Assembly: GCF_003626645.1 (NCBI RefSeq)
Contig: NZ_RBAM01000004.1
Location: 310,001 to 374,000, forward strand
Reading direction: 5' to 3'
DNA: 64,000 nt
DNA from: Streptomyces klenkii
Lineage (GTDB): Bacteria > Actinomycetota > Actinomycetes > Streptomycetales > Streptomycetaceae
How positions within the stretch are numbered: position 1 is the stretch's first letter; every line of letters starts with the position of its first letter. The position numbers were made by a program, and so were the translations under genes. This document shows positions 9,248 to 17,310 of the stretch, piece by piece. The notes under the pieces were generated by a model, which was not told where the DNA came from, ran no database searches, and saw nothing but the letters and a program-made list of their open reading frames with translations.

Positions 9248-10378
9248 ATGCGACGTCTGCGCCTACCGATACGCGGGCCACGCCTGCTGCCGAAGGCCGG
9301 CGCCGTGGTCTTCTCCGTCCTGTGCGTGCTGTGCAGCGTGTGCGCCCTCGGATTTCCGTCACTCCGCTCCGCACCGCCGGAAGCCGTGCGCACGCCGGAC
9401 CGCGCGAGCCGGATCACCTCCGAGGTGCTCCGGCTGACCGATGAGGTCGAGGAGACGCGCCACCAGTACGAGCAGGCGCAGCATGCTGCCACGGCGCACA
9501 AGGCGCGGGCCCAGGAGATAGGGCGCCGGTTGCAGGGCCGCAGGGCCGTCTCGGACACGCTGCGCGAGGACCTGGGGTCGGCCGCCCGGGCGCAGTACCG
9601 CACGGGAGGCTTCACCACCGTCCCTGACGACTATTCGGAGGCCGACGACCCCTTCGACCTGATGGCTCTGCAACTGCCCGACGCGCGCCGTCGCGCCCGG
9701 CTGGCGCGGATGCTCGACGAGGACGACCGCAAGAGCCGGAGCCTGTTCGCGGAGGAGCAGGCGCTGGCCGCCGAACAGGCCGGTGCCGACAGGGACAGGG
9801 AGGAGTTGCAGGCGCGCGTACGGGTCTCCGAGGCCCGTCTCACGGCGGCCCGGGAGGACCTCGACGCCATGGCGCAGGGGGCGCTCGACAGCGGCCGCTG
9901 CTCTCCGCTCCGGCTCGACCGCGCGGCCGCCGGCGGAGGGACGGCCAAGGACCAGGCCGTGGCGCAGGCGAACGGGCGCTGGACGCGCCCGGTGACCTCG
10001 TACCAGCTGACCGCGGGCTTCGGCGGCGTGGGCGCCAACTGGGCGAGCACGCACAGCGGTCAGGACTTCGCCGTGCCGTCCGGAACCCCTGTCCGGGCGA
10101 TCGGCGCGGGGACGGTGGTCGCGACCGGCTGCGGAGGGGCGTTCGGCATCAGCCTGGTCGTGCAGCACGACGACGGCTGGTACTCGCAGTACGCGCACCT
10201 GGCGGCGATGTTCGTGACTCCCGGGCAGCAGGTGCGCGCCGGCCAGTGGATCGGGCTGTCGGGGACGACCGGCAACTCCACGGGGCCGCATCTGCACTTC
10301 GAGATCCGCACCTCGCCCGAGTTCGGGTCGGCGGTCGATCCGGTGCCGTGGCTGAACGCGCGCGGGGTGCGGCTGTAG
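9248..10378 (+). CDS. Secreted M23 (LytM-type) peptidoglycan endopeptidase with coiled coil
   Basis: 376 residues. The N-terminus has Arg residues and a hydrophobic stretch (about 17-40), a signal peptide or anchor. Residues about 50-215 are rich in Glu, Arg and Ala and should form a coiled coil. The C-terminal domain has the zinc site HSGQDFAVPSGT (His and Asp) and HLHFEIR, the LytM signature. Such proteins cleave cross-links in peptidoglycan or activate hydrolases, like NlpD/EnvC. The ATG has no obvious ribosome binding site but a CAAGAT sequence seven bases before it could be a leaderless -10. It converges with the HAD gene at 10412. Confidence 0.88.
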   Translation: MRRLRLPIRGPRLLPKAGAVVFSVLCVLCSVCALGFPSLRSAPPEAVRTPDRASRITSEVLRLTDEVEETRHQYEQAQHAATAHKARAQEIGRRLQGRRAVSDTLREDLGSAARAQYRTGGFTTVPDDYSEADDPFDLMALQLPDARRRARLARMLDEDDRKSRSLFAEEQALAAEQAGADRDREELQARVRVSEARLTAAREDLDAMAQGALDSGRCSPLRLDRAAAGGGTAKDQAVAQANGRWTRPVTSYQLTAGFGGVGANWASTHSGQDFAVPSGTPVRAIGAGTVVATGCGGAFGISLVVQHDDGWYSQYAHLAAMFVTPGQQVRAGQWIGLSGTTGNSTGPHLHFEIRTSPEFGSAVDPVPWLNARGVRL

Positions 10379-10411
10379 GCCGTCGCCGGAGGCCGGCCCG
10401 GAGTGCCCGTG

Positions 10412-11302
10412 CTAGGCGAGCTCTCCTGCGGAGCGGGCCTCCAGGATCTGCTCGATGACGGCGGCGACGCCGTCCTCGGTGTTGGCCGCGGTGCGGTGCG
10501 CGGTGAGCGCCAGCACGTCGGGGTGTGCGTTCGCCATGGCGAACGCGGTGCCTGCCCAGTCGAGCATTTCCAGGTCGTTGGGCATGTCCCCGAACGCCAC
10601 GACCTCCTCCGGGGAGATGCCGCGCTCCGCGCAGCACCGCGCCAGGGTGCTGGCCTTGCTGACGCCCGGGCCGCTGATCTCCAGCAGGGCGGTCGGGCTG
10701 GACCGGGTGAACGAGCCGTGCTCCCCCGCCGCGGTGCGGGCGATCTTGAGGAACTCGTCCGGGGCGAGGTCGGGGTGGTGGGCCAGCAGCTTGATGATCG
10801 GCTCGGTGTAGCCGCTGTCCTCGGCCAGGAGCTTCTCCGCGGGCGCGATGACGGCGTCCGGGTCGAGGAAGAACGGCGGGTACGCGGGCTCGTAGTGGAA
10901 GCCCGCGGTGCGCTCCACTGCGAACGAGGAGCCCGGAGCGGCGTCGCGTACGGCGTGCACCACAGCGAGGGCGTCCGTGCGCTCCAGGGGGCGGATGTCG
11001 ACGAAGCGGGCGCCGTCGCGCAGGTCGACGACCGCGGCGCCGTTGGCGCATATCGCCAGGCCGTGACCGTGGACGTGGTCGCTGACCACGCCCATCCAGC
11101 GCGCCGGGCGGCCGGTGACGAAGAAGACCTCGATGCCCGCCGCCTCGGCGGCGGCGAGGGCCGCCACCGTGCGCTCGGAGACCGTCTTGTCGTCCCGCAG
11201 CAGGGTGCCGTCCAGGTCGGTGGCGATCAGGCGGGGCACAGCGGCGGGCCGCCACGCGGCGGAGGTCTCGGGCTGCTCGATAGCTGAAGTCACGGATTCC
11301 AT
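10412..11302 (-). CDS. HAD-superfamily (Cof-type) phosphatase
   Basis: 296 residues, a cytoplasmic HAD hydrolase of the Cof/class IIB type. Motif I is [11 protein letters not shown] (nucleophile and acid Asp), motif II VTGRP, motif III Lys in GVSKAS, motif [14 protein letters not shown]. Family members dephosphorylate sugar phosphates, nucleotides or flavin precursors; the substrate cannot be told. The open frame continues upstream for more than 400 codons only because of high G+C. The ATG at 11302 is the first Met that gives a sensible N-terminus ahead of motif I. It is a paralogue of the gene at 29785-30600 (same [10 protein letters not shown]...SVSERT stretch). It is divergent from the LLM oxidoreductase gene. 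Confidence 0.88.
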   Translation of the reverse strand: MESVTSAIEQPETSAAWRPAAVPRLIATDLDGTLLRDDKTVSERTVAALAAAEAAGIEVFFVTGRPARWMGVVSDHVHGHGLAICANGAAVVDLRDGARFVDIRPLERTDALAVVHAVRDAAPGSSFAVERTAGFHYEPAYPPFFLDPDAVIAPAEKLLAEDSGYTEPIIKLLAHHPDLAPDEFLKIARTAAGEHGSFTRSSPTALLEISGPGVSKASTLARCCAERGISPEEVVAFGDMPNDLEMLDWAGTAFAMANAHPDVLALTAHRTAANTEDGVAAVIEQILEARSAGELA

Positions 11303-11406
11303 TGTGGGCCACGGGCATATGCGGTGCACAGGTGTGCACGACGCCACACATGTGTTCAAGCCGGGTGTGTGTCCGTTGTCACGGAGGGCCCGCAGGTCCC
11401 ACGGCC

Positions 11407-11419
11407 TAGGCTCGGTGTC
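11407..11419 (+). promoter_or_regulatory. Leaderless-type -10 box for the LLM oxidoreductase
   Basis: TAGGCT at 11407-11412 is followed by seven bases and then ATG 11420, with no Shine-Dalgarno sequence. This is the same hexamer and spacing as at 7362. Confidence 0.5.
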
Positions 11420-12322
11420 ATGCGACTGAGCACCGTGATCCTTCCCGACCGCCGCTGGTCCGAGGGCGGCCGGGCCGCCTGGCAGCGTGCGGAGGAACTG
11501 GGCTTCCACACCGCCTACACCTACGACCACCTGTCCTGGCGGACCTTCCGGGACGGGCCGTGGTTCGGCGCGATCCCCACGCTGACGGCGGCCGCGGCGG
11601 CCACCTCCCGGATGCGCCTGGGCACGCTCGTGACCTCTCCCAACTTCCGGCATCCCGTCACTCTGGCCAAGGAGCTCATCTCCCTGGACGACATCTCGGG
11701 CGGCCGCATCACGCTCGGCATAGGGGCCGGCGGCTCCGGTTTCGACGCGACCGCGCTGCTGAAGGACGGCCAGGAGCCGTGGACGCCGCGGGAGCGCGCC
11801 GACCGGTTCGGCGAGTTCGTGCCGCTGCTGGACCGCCTGCTCACCGAGGACGTCGTCACGCACGAGGGCGAGCACTACTCCGCTTTCGAGGTGCGCAACA
11901 TCCCCGGCTGCGTGCAGCGCCCCCGGCTGCCCTTCGCCGTGGCGGCCACGGGCCCGCGCGGCATGAAGATCGCCGCCCGGTACGGGCAGGCGTGGGTGAC
12001 CACGGGCGACCCGAAGCTGTTCGAGACCGGCACCCCGGAGCAGTCCCGGGCAGCCGTGGCGGGCCAGATCCAGCGGCTGGGCGCGGCCTGTGAGGAGCTG
12101 GGCAGGGACGTCTCGGAGCTGGGGAAGACGATGCTGACGGGCTTCAGCCCGGACCGCCCGCTGGACTCCGTGGACGCCTTCGTCGACTTCGCCGGTTCGC
12201 ACGCGGAGCTCGGCATCGACGAGATCGTGGTGCACTGGCCCATCGCCGACTCGGTCTTCGCCGCGGACGTCCCGGTCTTCGAGAAGATCGCCACGGACGG
12301 GCTCGCCCAGCTCTCCGCCTGA
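11420..12322 (+). CDS. LLM-class F420/FMN-dependent oxidoreductase
   Basis: 300 residues of the luciferase-like monooxygenase fold (bacterial luciferase / F420-dependent dehydrogenase family). Typical blocks are visible: EELGFHTAYTYDHLSW near the start, MRLGTLVTSPNFRHPV, LDDISGGRITLGIGAGG, and a C-terminal VVHWPI strand. The protein is cytoplasmic and uses a flavin-type cofactor; the substrate is unknown. An ATG at 11324 is in frame, but ATG 11420 starts at the conserved first strand (MRLSTVILP) and has a TAGGCT box seven bases upstream. A long inverted repeat follows the stop. Confidence 0.88.
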   Translation: MRLSTVILPDRRWSEGGRAAWQRAEELGFHTAYTYDHLSWRTFRDGPWFGAIPTLTAAAAATSRMRLGTLVTSPNFRHPVTLAKELISLDDISGGRITLGIGAGGSGFDATALLKDGQEPWTPRERADRFGEFVPLLDRLLTEDVVTHEGEHYSAFEVRNIPGCVQRPRLPFAVAATGPRGMKIAARYGQAWVTTGDPKLFETGTPEQSRAAVAGQIQRLGAACEELGRDVSELGKTMLTGFSPDRPLDSVDAFVDFAGSHAELGIDEIVVHWPIADSVFAADVPVFEKIATDGLAQLSA

Positions 12323-12332
12323 GCGGTGCGGT

Positions 12333-12394
12333 GATCGCGCGGGGATCCCCGGCCCGCGGGGACTCCCTCGCGACCGACGATTCCCCGCGCGATC
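12333..12394. terminator. Nested inverted repeat between the LLM gene and htpX
   Basis: A perfect 13-base inverted repeat pairs 12333-12345 with 12382-12394. Inside it, bases 12346-12350 (TCCCC) can pair with GGGGA at 12358-12362. This large hairpin begins 10 bases after the LLM stop and probably ends that transcript. Confidence 0.65.
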
Positions 12395-12467
12395 GGTGAA
12401 GAGGGAGAATCGGGGCATAGGCATCCACCAAGGCGCGTTCCCAGGAGAGCCGCCCGGGAGGTTTCCC

Positions 12468-13379
12468 ATGCACTCCTCGAAGAGCACCCGATTCGCCCCG
12501 GACCGCGGGCTGACCACCCGCATGGTGAGCACGATGTTCTTCATCGGCCTGCTCTACGTGGTCTTCGTGGGGGTGCTCCTGGCGCTGCTGCGCGGCGCCT
12601 GGCCCCTCATCCTGCTCTTCGCAGGAGGCATGTTCATCGCGCAGTTCTGGTTCAGCGACAGGATCGCCGCCTTCAGCATGGGGGCGCGGGAAGTCACCCC
12701 CGAGCAGGCGCCCGAGCTGCACGGCGCCGTCGACCGCCTGTGCGCGCTCGCTGACATGCCCAAGCCGCGCGTGGCGATCGCCGACAGCGACGTGCCGAAC
12801 GCCTTCGCCACCGGGCGCAACCGGAAGAACGCCCTGGTGTGCGCGACCACGGGACTGCTGCGCAGGCTGGAGCCCGAGGAACTGGAGGGCGTGCTCGCCC
12901 ACGAGCTCTCGCACGTGGCCCACCGCGACGTCGCCGTCATGACCATCGCCTCCTTCCTGGGCGTGCTGGCCGGGATCATCACGCGCGTCGGCCTGTGGGG
13001 CGGCCTCCGCCGCGTGGGCGGGCGCGACAGCAACACCGCCGTCCTGGTCGTCCTGATCCCGCTGATCAGCGCCGTCGTCTACGCCATCAGCTTCCTGCTC
13101 ACCCGCCTGCTCTCCCGCTACCGGGAACTGTCCGCCGATCGTGCGGGAGCCCTGCTCACCGGTCGGCCGTCCGCACTGGCGGCCGCCCTGACCAAGGTCA
13201 CCGGTGAGATGGCCCGGATCCCCACCCGCGACCTCCGGCAGGCCGAGCCGTTCAACGCCTTCTACTTCGCGCCCGCGTTCTCCAAGGAGAGCTTCAGCCG
13301 CCTGCTGTCCTCCCACCCGCCGCTGGAACAGCGGCTGGAGCAGCTCGGCCGGATCTCGGCCCAGCTGGGCCGTCCCTGA
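12468..13379 (+). CDS. htpX: M48 zinc metalloprotease HtpX
   Basis: 303 residues, a membrane-bound protease of the HtpX family that removes damaged membrane proteins. Two membrane segments lie at about 21-55, the catalytic site LAHELSHVAHRD (zinc His pair plus Glu) at about residue 140-150, then two more hydrophobic stretches, and the third zinc ligand Glu in YRELSADRAGA. GGGAGGT lies just before ATG 12468, which is preferred over an earlier Met at 12396. It is followed 65 bases later by pspAB, a pairing I know from other actinobacteria, pointing to a membrane-stress unit. Confidence 0.93.
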   Translation: MHSSKSTRFAPDRGLTTRMVSTMFFIGLLYVVFVGVLLALLRGAWPLILLFAGGMFIAQFWFSDRIAAFSMGAREVTPEQAPELHGAVDRLCALADMPKPRVAIADSDVPNAFATGRNRKNALVCATTGLLRRLEPEELEGVLAHELSHVAHRDVAVMTIASFLGVLAGIITRVGLWGGLRRVGGRDSNTAVLVVLIPLISAVVYAISFLLTRLLSRYRELSADRAGALLTGRPSALAAALTKVTGEMARIPTRDLRQAEPFNAFYFAPAFSKESFSRLLSSHPPLEQRLEQLGRISAQLGRP

Positions 13380-13444
13380 CGGCTCTCCGCCGGTCTCCCG
13401 ATCGTCTCCCGATCGCCCTCACCGCCCGGAAGGAGCGCGTGCCC

Positions 13445-14029
13445 GTGGGCTTCCTGGACGTCATCCTCGGCCGCAGCAAGCCGGTCCGCCCGGACCTCGA
13501 TCAGCTCTTCGCCCTGCCGTCCGCCGCGATCACCCTCCAGGCGGGCGCCGGCCTCACCCCGACCGGGCTGGGCTCGGTCTGCTTCGCCAGCGTGGAGGGC
13601 GGCGCCTTCGCACAGCTCCAGCAGGACGTACGGGCCCTGCTGGACGCGGACACGGAGCGCGGCGGCGAGCCCGTCGCCTTCAGCCAGGACGCGTACGGCT
13701 ATACGTGGCTGCTCGCACGGCAGCCGCCCGAGGACACGGCCGCGCTGGTCAACGACCTGCACGCGGTCAACACCCTGCTCCAGGACGGTGGTTTCGGGCC
13801 GCAGCTGCTCTGCTCCCTGATGGGCTTCCGCGGCGCGGACGGGCGCTCCCTGGCGCTGGTCTACCTCTACAAGCGCGGCACCTTCTACCCCTTCGCGCCC
13901 GTGGCGGGCGCGGGGGAGAAGCGGGACAACGGCCTGGAACTACAGGCGCGGGCGCTGCTGGCGGACGACCTGCGGATCGAGGAGGACCTGGCGCGCTGGT
14001 TCCCGGTGTGGGGCGCGCCCGGCCTGTGA
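13445..14029 (+). CDS. pspAB: PspA-associated protein PspAB
   Basis: 194 residues without membrane segments. The N-terminus MGFLDVILGRSKPVRPDLDQLFALPSA is characteristic of the PspAB family, soluble proteins linked to HtpX and the phage-shock protein PspA. The molecular role is not established. Two GTG starts are possible. GTG 13445 is favoured over 13439 because GGAAGGA at 13428-13434 is then ten bases away and the protein starts at the conserved MGFLD. The gene converges with kptA across a G+C-rich 78-base gap with small inverted repeats. Confidence 0.85.
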   Translation: MGFLDVILGRSKPVRPDLDQLFALPSAAITLQAGAGLTPTGLGSVCFASVEGGAFAQLQQDVRALLDADTERGGEPVAFSQDAYGYTWLLARQPPEDTAALVNDLHAVNTLLQDGGFGPQLLCSLMGFRGADGRSLALVYLYKRGTFYPFAPVAGAGEKRDNGLELQARALLADDLRIEEDLARWFPVWGAPGL

Positions 14030-14107
14030 GCGGCGCGGGGCGCGTCCGTACCCCGTACCGGCCGGTGCCGGGCCGGTCGCCGCGAAGGGCCCGGCCCGGG
14101 AGCCGGC

Positions 14108-14650
14108 TCAGCCGGGGAGCCGCAGGAACTCGGCCGGAACGCGCTCCACCAGCCACACCCCGTTCTCGCTCACGCGGAAGACGTGGCCCGCCTGGTGCAT
14201 CCCGTACGCGTCCACGGTCAGCACCACCGGCTTGCCACGGCGGGCGCCCACGCGCATCGCCGTCTCGCGGTCGGCCGACAGGTGGACGGCGTGCCGGGTC
14301 ATGGGGCGCAGGCCCTCGGCCCGGATGGCGGCGACGGAGCGTGCCACCGTGCCGTGGAAGACCACGGCGGGCGGCTCGGCGGCCGGAAGGGCGAGGTCGA
14401 CCGGCACGGAATGGCCCTGGTTGGCCCGGATGAGCTCGCCGTCGAGGGTGTAGCGCTGCTTGTCGTTCGAGGCGACGACCTCCTCCAGCTCGGCCCGGCT
14501 GAAGGGGAGACCGTGCGCGGCGCTCGCCTCCAGCAGGGCGGCGACGGACGTCCAGCCCTGGGCGTCCAGGGCGATGCCGATCCGGCCGGGGTCGTGCCGC
14601 AGGTGCCTGGCCAGGTGCTTCGAGATGCGGGTCGCGCGCTGGACGTCCAT
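14108..14650 (-). CDS. kptA: RNA 2'-phosphotransferase, Tpt1/KptA family
   Basis: 180 residues. This family moves a 2'-phosphate from RNA to NAD+, giving ADP-ribose 1'',2''-cyclic phosphate. The two-lobed layout is seen: an N-terminal helical lobe with SKHLARHLRHDP (catalytic Arg/His set), QGHSV in the middle, and the NAD-binding lobe with HGT and MTRHAVHLSAD. Bacteria lack the yeast-type tRNA splicing that makes the 2'-phosphate, so its true substrate is unknown. The ATG overlaps the stop of the PadR gene by one base (TGATG), so both should be translated from one message. Confidence 0.9.
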   Translation of the reverse strand: MDVQRATRISKHLARHLRHDPGRIGIALDAQGWTSVAALLEASAAHGLPFSRAELEEVVASNDKQRYTLDGELIRANQGHSVPVDLALPAAEPPAVVFHGTVARSVAAIRAEGLRPMTRHAVHLSADRETAMRVGARRGKPVVLTVDAYGMHQAGHVFRVSENGVWLVERVPAEFLRLPG

Positions 14651-15174
14651 CACCGGCGCGTCCTGCCGAGCTCCTCGACGGCCCAGCGGGCCCATTCCTC
14701 GCGCATGGCCATGAAGCGCAGCCCGTACTCCAGGGCCAGCCGGCCGTTCACGGACAGCGGGTCGTCGCCCCAGTCCACGTTCCGCTCCACTTCCTCCAGC
14801 GCCTGGTGCTGGCCCGCGGCGCGCTCGGCCTCGCCCATGAGGTAGGCCGTGGCCTCCACGGGCGTGAGGTGGTTGAGGAAGAAGACCCGCAGCAGCACGT
14901 CGCTGCGGCGCACCGGGTCGGGCGCGGCCTCGGTGAGCCAGCGGCGCAGCTCTTCGCGGCCCTCGTCGGTGATCGCGTACTCCTTGCGGCCGCGCGGGCC
15001 CTCCGCCGCGACCTCCAGCAGGCCGGCCTTGGTGAGCTTGCCCAGCTCGCCGTAGACCTGGCTCTGCGTCGCCGGCCAGACATTGCTGAGCGAGGTCTCG
15101 AACCGCTTCATCAGGTCGTACCCGCTGGCCGGCCGGTCGGCCAGCAGGCCCAGCATCGCGTGTCTCAGGCTCAT
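14650..15174 (-). CDS. PadR-family transcriptional regulator
   Basis: 174 residues. An N-terminal winged helix (about 1-85; SGYDLMKRFE, TQSQVYGELGKLTKAGLLE, GRKEYAITDEG) is followed by a helical dimerisation domain of the Vir_C type. PadR proteins are repressors released by small aromatic ligands. The start at 15174 (MSLRHAMLGLLADRP) matches the family N-terminus better than the Met ten codons earlier. It is transcribed divergently from a membrane protein and carotenoid oxygenase. The gap between them carries two direct repeats with palindromic cores, the likely operator. It is joined to kptA downstream. Confidence 0.9.
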   Translation of the reverse strand: MSLRHAMLGLLADRPASGYDLMKRFETSLSNVWPATQSQVYGELGKLTKAGLLEVAAEGPRGRKEYAITDEGREELRRWLTEAAPDPVRRSDVLLRVFFLNHLTPVEATAYLMGEAERAAGQHQALEEVERNVDWGDDPLSVNGRLALEYGLRFMAMREEWARWAVEELGRTRR

Positions 15175-15186
15175 GCCGTCCACCCT

Positions 15187-15236
15187 ACCTTCCACTGTTG
15201 ACATGTCGGGTGGCGACCTTCTACTTTTGACATGTC
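15187..15236. promoter_or_regulatory. Direct repeats with palindromic cores in the PadR divergent promoter region
   Basis: Two 21-base copies (15187-15207 and 15216-15236) are 29 bases apart and agree at 19 positions. Each contains TTGACA and ends in the core TGACATGTC; in the second copy TGACATGTCA is a perfect 10-base palindrome. They sit between the PadR start and the +strand gene, so PadR autoregulation and control of the divergent operon are likely. Confidence 0.65.
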
Positions 15237-15287
15237 AGAGTTGGAATGTCGGCGGGAAGGCCGGCACCCCGCCCGAGGAGACCTTCG

Positions 15288-15845
15288 ATGAACTACGTGC
15301 GCGGCTTCATTCCCTGGATCGCCTTCGCGGTCGTCTCCTCCGCCGGCTGGCAGTGGGGCGCCCTGGCCGGGCTCGTCACCGGCGTCGCTCTGCTGGTCAA
15401 GGAGTGCAAGGCCGGGGTCGCGGCGGAGTCGCTGATCCTGGAGGGCAGCACGGTCTGCTACTTCGTCGTGCTCACGGCTGTGGCCTTCGCCCTTCCGCAC
15501 AGCGAGCTGCGGCACTACGGCGGGACCATGTCCCTGGGCTGGCTCGCGCTCACCGCCTGGGCCACGCTGGCCGTCGGCCGTCCGTTCACGACCGGCATCG
15601 CCAAGCGGCAGGCGCCTGCCGCCGTGTGGGGAACCCCGCTCTTCCGCCGCATCAACGTCGTGATCACTTCCGTCTGGGCCGTCTCCTTCACCGTGACCGC
15701 CGCGGTGCTGGCCCTGGTGACCGCCGAAGGCCTCGGCAACGAGGTGTCGGTTCCGGTCCAGGTCGCGGGCTTCGTCCTGCCCGCCCTCTTCACCGCCCGC
15801 TACCCCGAGCGCGCCCGCGCCCGCTTCCTTCAGGCAGCTCCGTAA
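15288..15845 (+). CDS. Integral membrane protein, unknown function
   Basis: 185 residues with about five hydrophobic helices (roughly 5-22, 26-42, 60-80, 88-105, 130-155). I do not recognise a named family. It has no catalytic motif; a short RYPERARARF tail is cytoplasmic by charge. ATG 15288 is preceded by GAGGAG seven bases away, which decides against the ATG at 15246. It is the first gene after the PadR operator and is followed by a carotenoid oxygenase 102 bases later, so the two may be co-transcribed. A role in carrying or shielding the lipophilic substrate is only a guess. Confidence 0.8.
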   Translation: MNYVRGFIPWIAFAVVSSAGWQWGALAGLVTGVALLVKECKAGVAAESLILEGSTVCYFVVLTAVAFALPHSELRHYGGTMSLGWLALTAWATLAVGRPFTTGIAKRQAPAAVWGTPLFRRINVVITSVWAVSFTVTAAVLALVTAEGLGNEVSVPVQVAGFVLPALFTARYPERARARFLQAAP

Positions 15846-15882
15846 GAGCCCCGCCGCCCGGCGAATTCCACGGGCCTTCACG

Positions 15883-15937
15883 GCAGCCACCGCAGCAACC
15901 GCAGTCATCGCAGCCGCCCGCAGCCACCGCAGAGGAG
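15883..15937 (+). repeat. Nine-base tandem repeats ending in the ribosome binding site of the carotenoid oxygenase
   Basis: GCAGCCACC-type units run from 15883 (nine bases each, one of ten), and the last unit reads GCAGAGGAG, which supplies the GAGGAG ribosome binding site of the next gene. Confidence 0.6.
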
Positions 15938-15947
15938 ATACCGCGCT

Positions 15948-17300
15948 ATGACGACGGCCCCGCCCGCCCATCTCGCCGGCAACTACGCGCCCGTGACGGA
16001 GGAGCTCACCGCGTACGACCTCCCGGTCACCGGAGCGATCCCGCCGGAGCTCACCGGCTGGTATCTGCGCAACGGCCCCAACCCGCAGGACGCCGCCTCC
16101 AGCCACTGGTTCTTCGGGGACGGCATGATCCACGGAGTGCGCCTCGAAGGCGGCCGGGCCACCTCCTACCGCAACCGCTGGGTGCGCACCTCCACCTTCA
16201 CCGACGGCGCCCGCGTCTACGACGAGCGCGGCAGGCGCGACCTGACCGCCGGAGCCGCGAACACCCACGTCGTGCGGCACGCGGGCCGCACCCTCGCCCT
16301 GGTCGAGTCCTCCTACCCGTACGAGCTGGACGCCCGGCCCGGGCGCGAGCTGGAGACCGTCGGCCCGTACGACTTCGGCGGCCGGCTCAGCACACCGATG
16401 ACCGCCCATCCCAAGACCTGCCCGGAGACCGGAGAGCTGCACTTCTTCGGCTACGGAGGGCTCTCCGCGCCCTACCTGACCTACCACCGGGCCGATGCGG
16501 GCGGCGAGTTGACGGTCAGCCGGCCCGTCGAGGTGCCCGCGCACACGATGATGCACGACTTCCACCTCACCCGCTCCCACGTCGTCTTCATGGACCTGCC
16601 CGTCGTCTTCGACCTCGACCGCGCCCGAGCCGCCGGCGGCGGCATGCCGTACGCGTGGGACCCCGGCTACGGCGCCCGGCTGGGCGTGCTGCGGCGCGAC
16701 GACCCCCACGGCGAGGTGCGCTGGTTCACCATCGGCCCCTGCTACGTCTTCCACGCCCTCAACGCCCACGACGAGCAGCACGCCGACGGCGAGCGCATCG
16801 TCCTGTACGTGGCGCGCTATCCGCACTACGGCAGCGAGGACGGCCGGAGCCGCGCCCACGCCACCCTCTGGCGCTGGACCCTCGACCTGACGGCCGGGAC
16901 GGTGACCGAAGACCAGCTGGACGACCGGCCTTGTGAGTTCCCCCGGGTGGACGACCGGCTCGCCGGGCTCGCGGCCCGGTACGGCCACGTCACCTCCACC
17001 TCACTGCCCGGCAGACCCCTCGACCGCGGCTCCCTGCTCCGTTACGGCCTGTGGTCGGGGTCCGTCGCCCGCCACGACTTCGGGCCCGGGAGGACCCCGG
17101 CCGAGGCGGCGTTCGCCCCCGCCGACGACCGGCCCGGCGGTCCCGGATGGCTGCTGACCTACGTCCACGACGCCGCCACCGACCGCAGTGACCTCGTCAT
17201 ACTCGACGCCGACGACCTCGCCGCGGAGCCGGTCGCCACCGTCCACCTGCCGCAGCGCGTGCCCTACGGTTTCCACGGCAACTGGCTCGCGGACCGCTGA
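15948..17300 (+). CDS. Carotenoid cleavage oxygenase (RPE65/CCD family)
   Basis: 450 residues of the seven-bladed propeller non-haem iron family that splits carotenoid or stilbene-type double bonds with O2. Four iron-binding His can be placed at about residues 154 (AHPKT), 203 (MHDFH), 269 (FHALN) and 443 (GFHGNW). YLRNGPNP near residue 54 is the usual family signature. No signal peptide is present. Phenolic stilbene cleavers belong to the same family, which would suit a PadR regulator (PadR proteins often sense phenolics), but carotenoid is equally possible. The start follows GAGGAG. Confidence 0.9.
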   Translation: MTTAPPAHLAGNYAPVTEELTAYDLPVTGAIPPELTGWYLRNGPNPQDAASSHWFFGDGMIHGVRLEGGRATSYRNRWVRTSTFTDGARVYDERGRRDLTAGAANTHVVRHAGRTLALVESSYPYELDARPGRELETVGPYDFGGRLSTPMTAHPKTCPETGELHFFGYGGLSAPYLTYHRADAGGELTVSRPVEVPAHTMMHDFHLTRSHVVFMDLPVVFDLDRARAAGGGMPYAWDPGYGARLGVLRRDDPHGEVRWFTIGPCYVFHALNAHDEQHADGERIVLYVARYPHYGSEDGRSRAHATLWRWTLDLTAGTVTEDQLDDRPCEFPRVDDRLAGLAARYGHVTSTSLPGRPLDRGSLLRYGLWSGSVARHDFGPGRTPAEAAFAPADDRPGGPGWLLTYVHDAATDRSDLVILDADDLAAEPVATVHLPQRVPYGFHGNWLADR

Positions 17301-17310
17301 GCCGGCGGAG

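Noticed and set aside
10412..12544. 710-codon open frame on the minus strand
   Set aside because: Only the 10412-11302 part has HAD motifs and family-like translation; the remainder is the antisense of the LLM gene, open because of high G+C.
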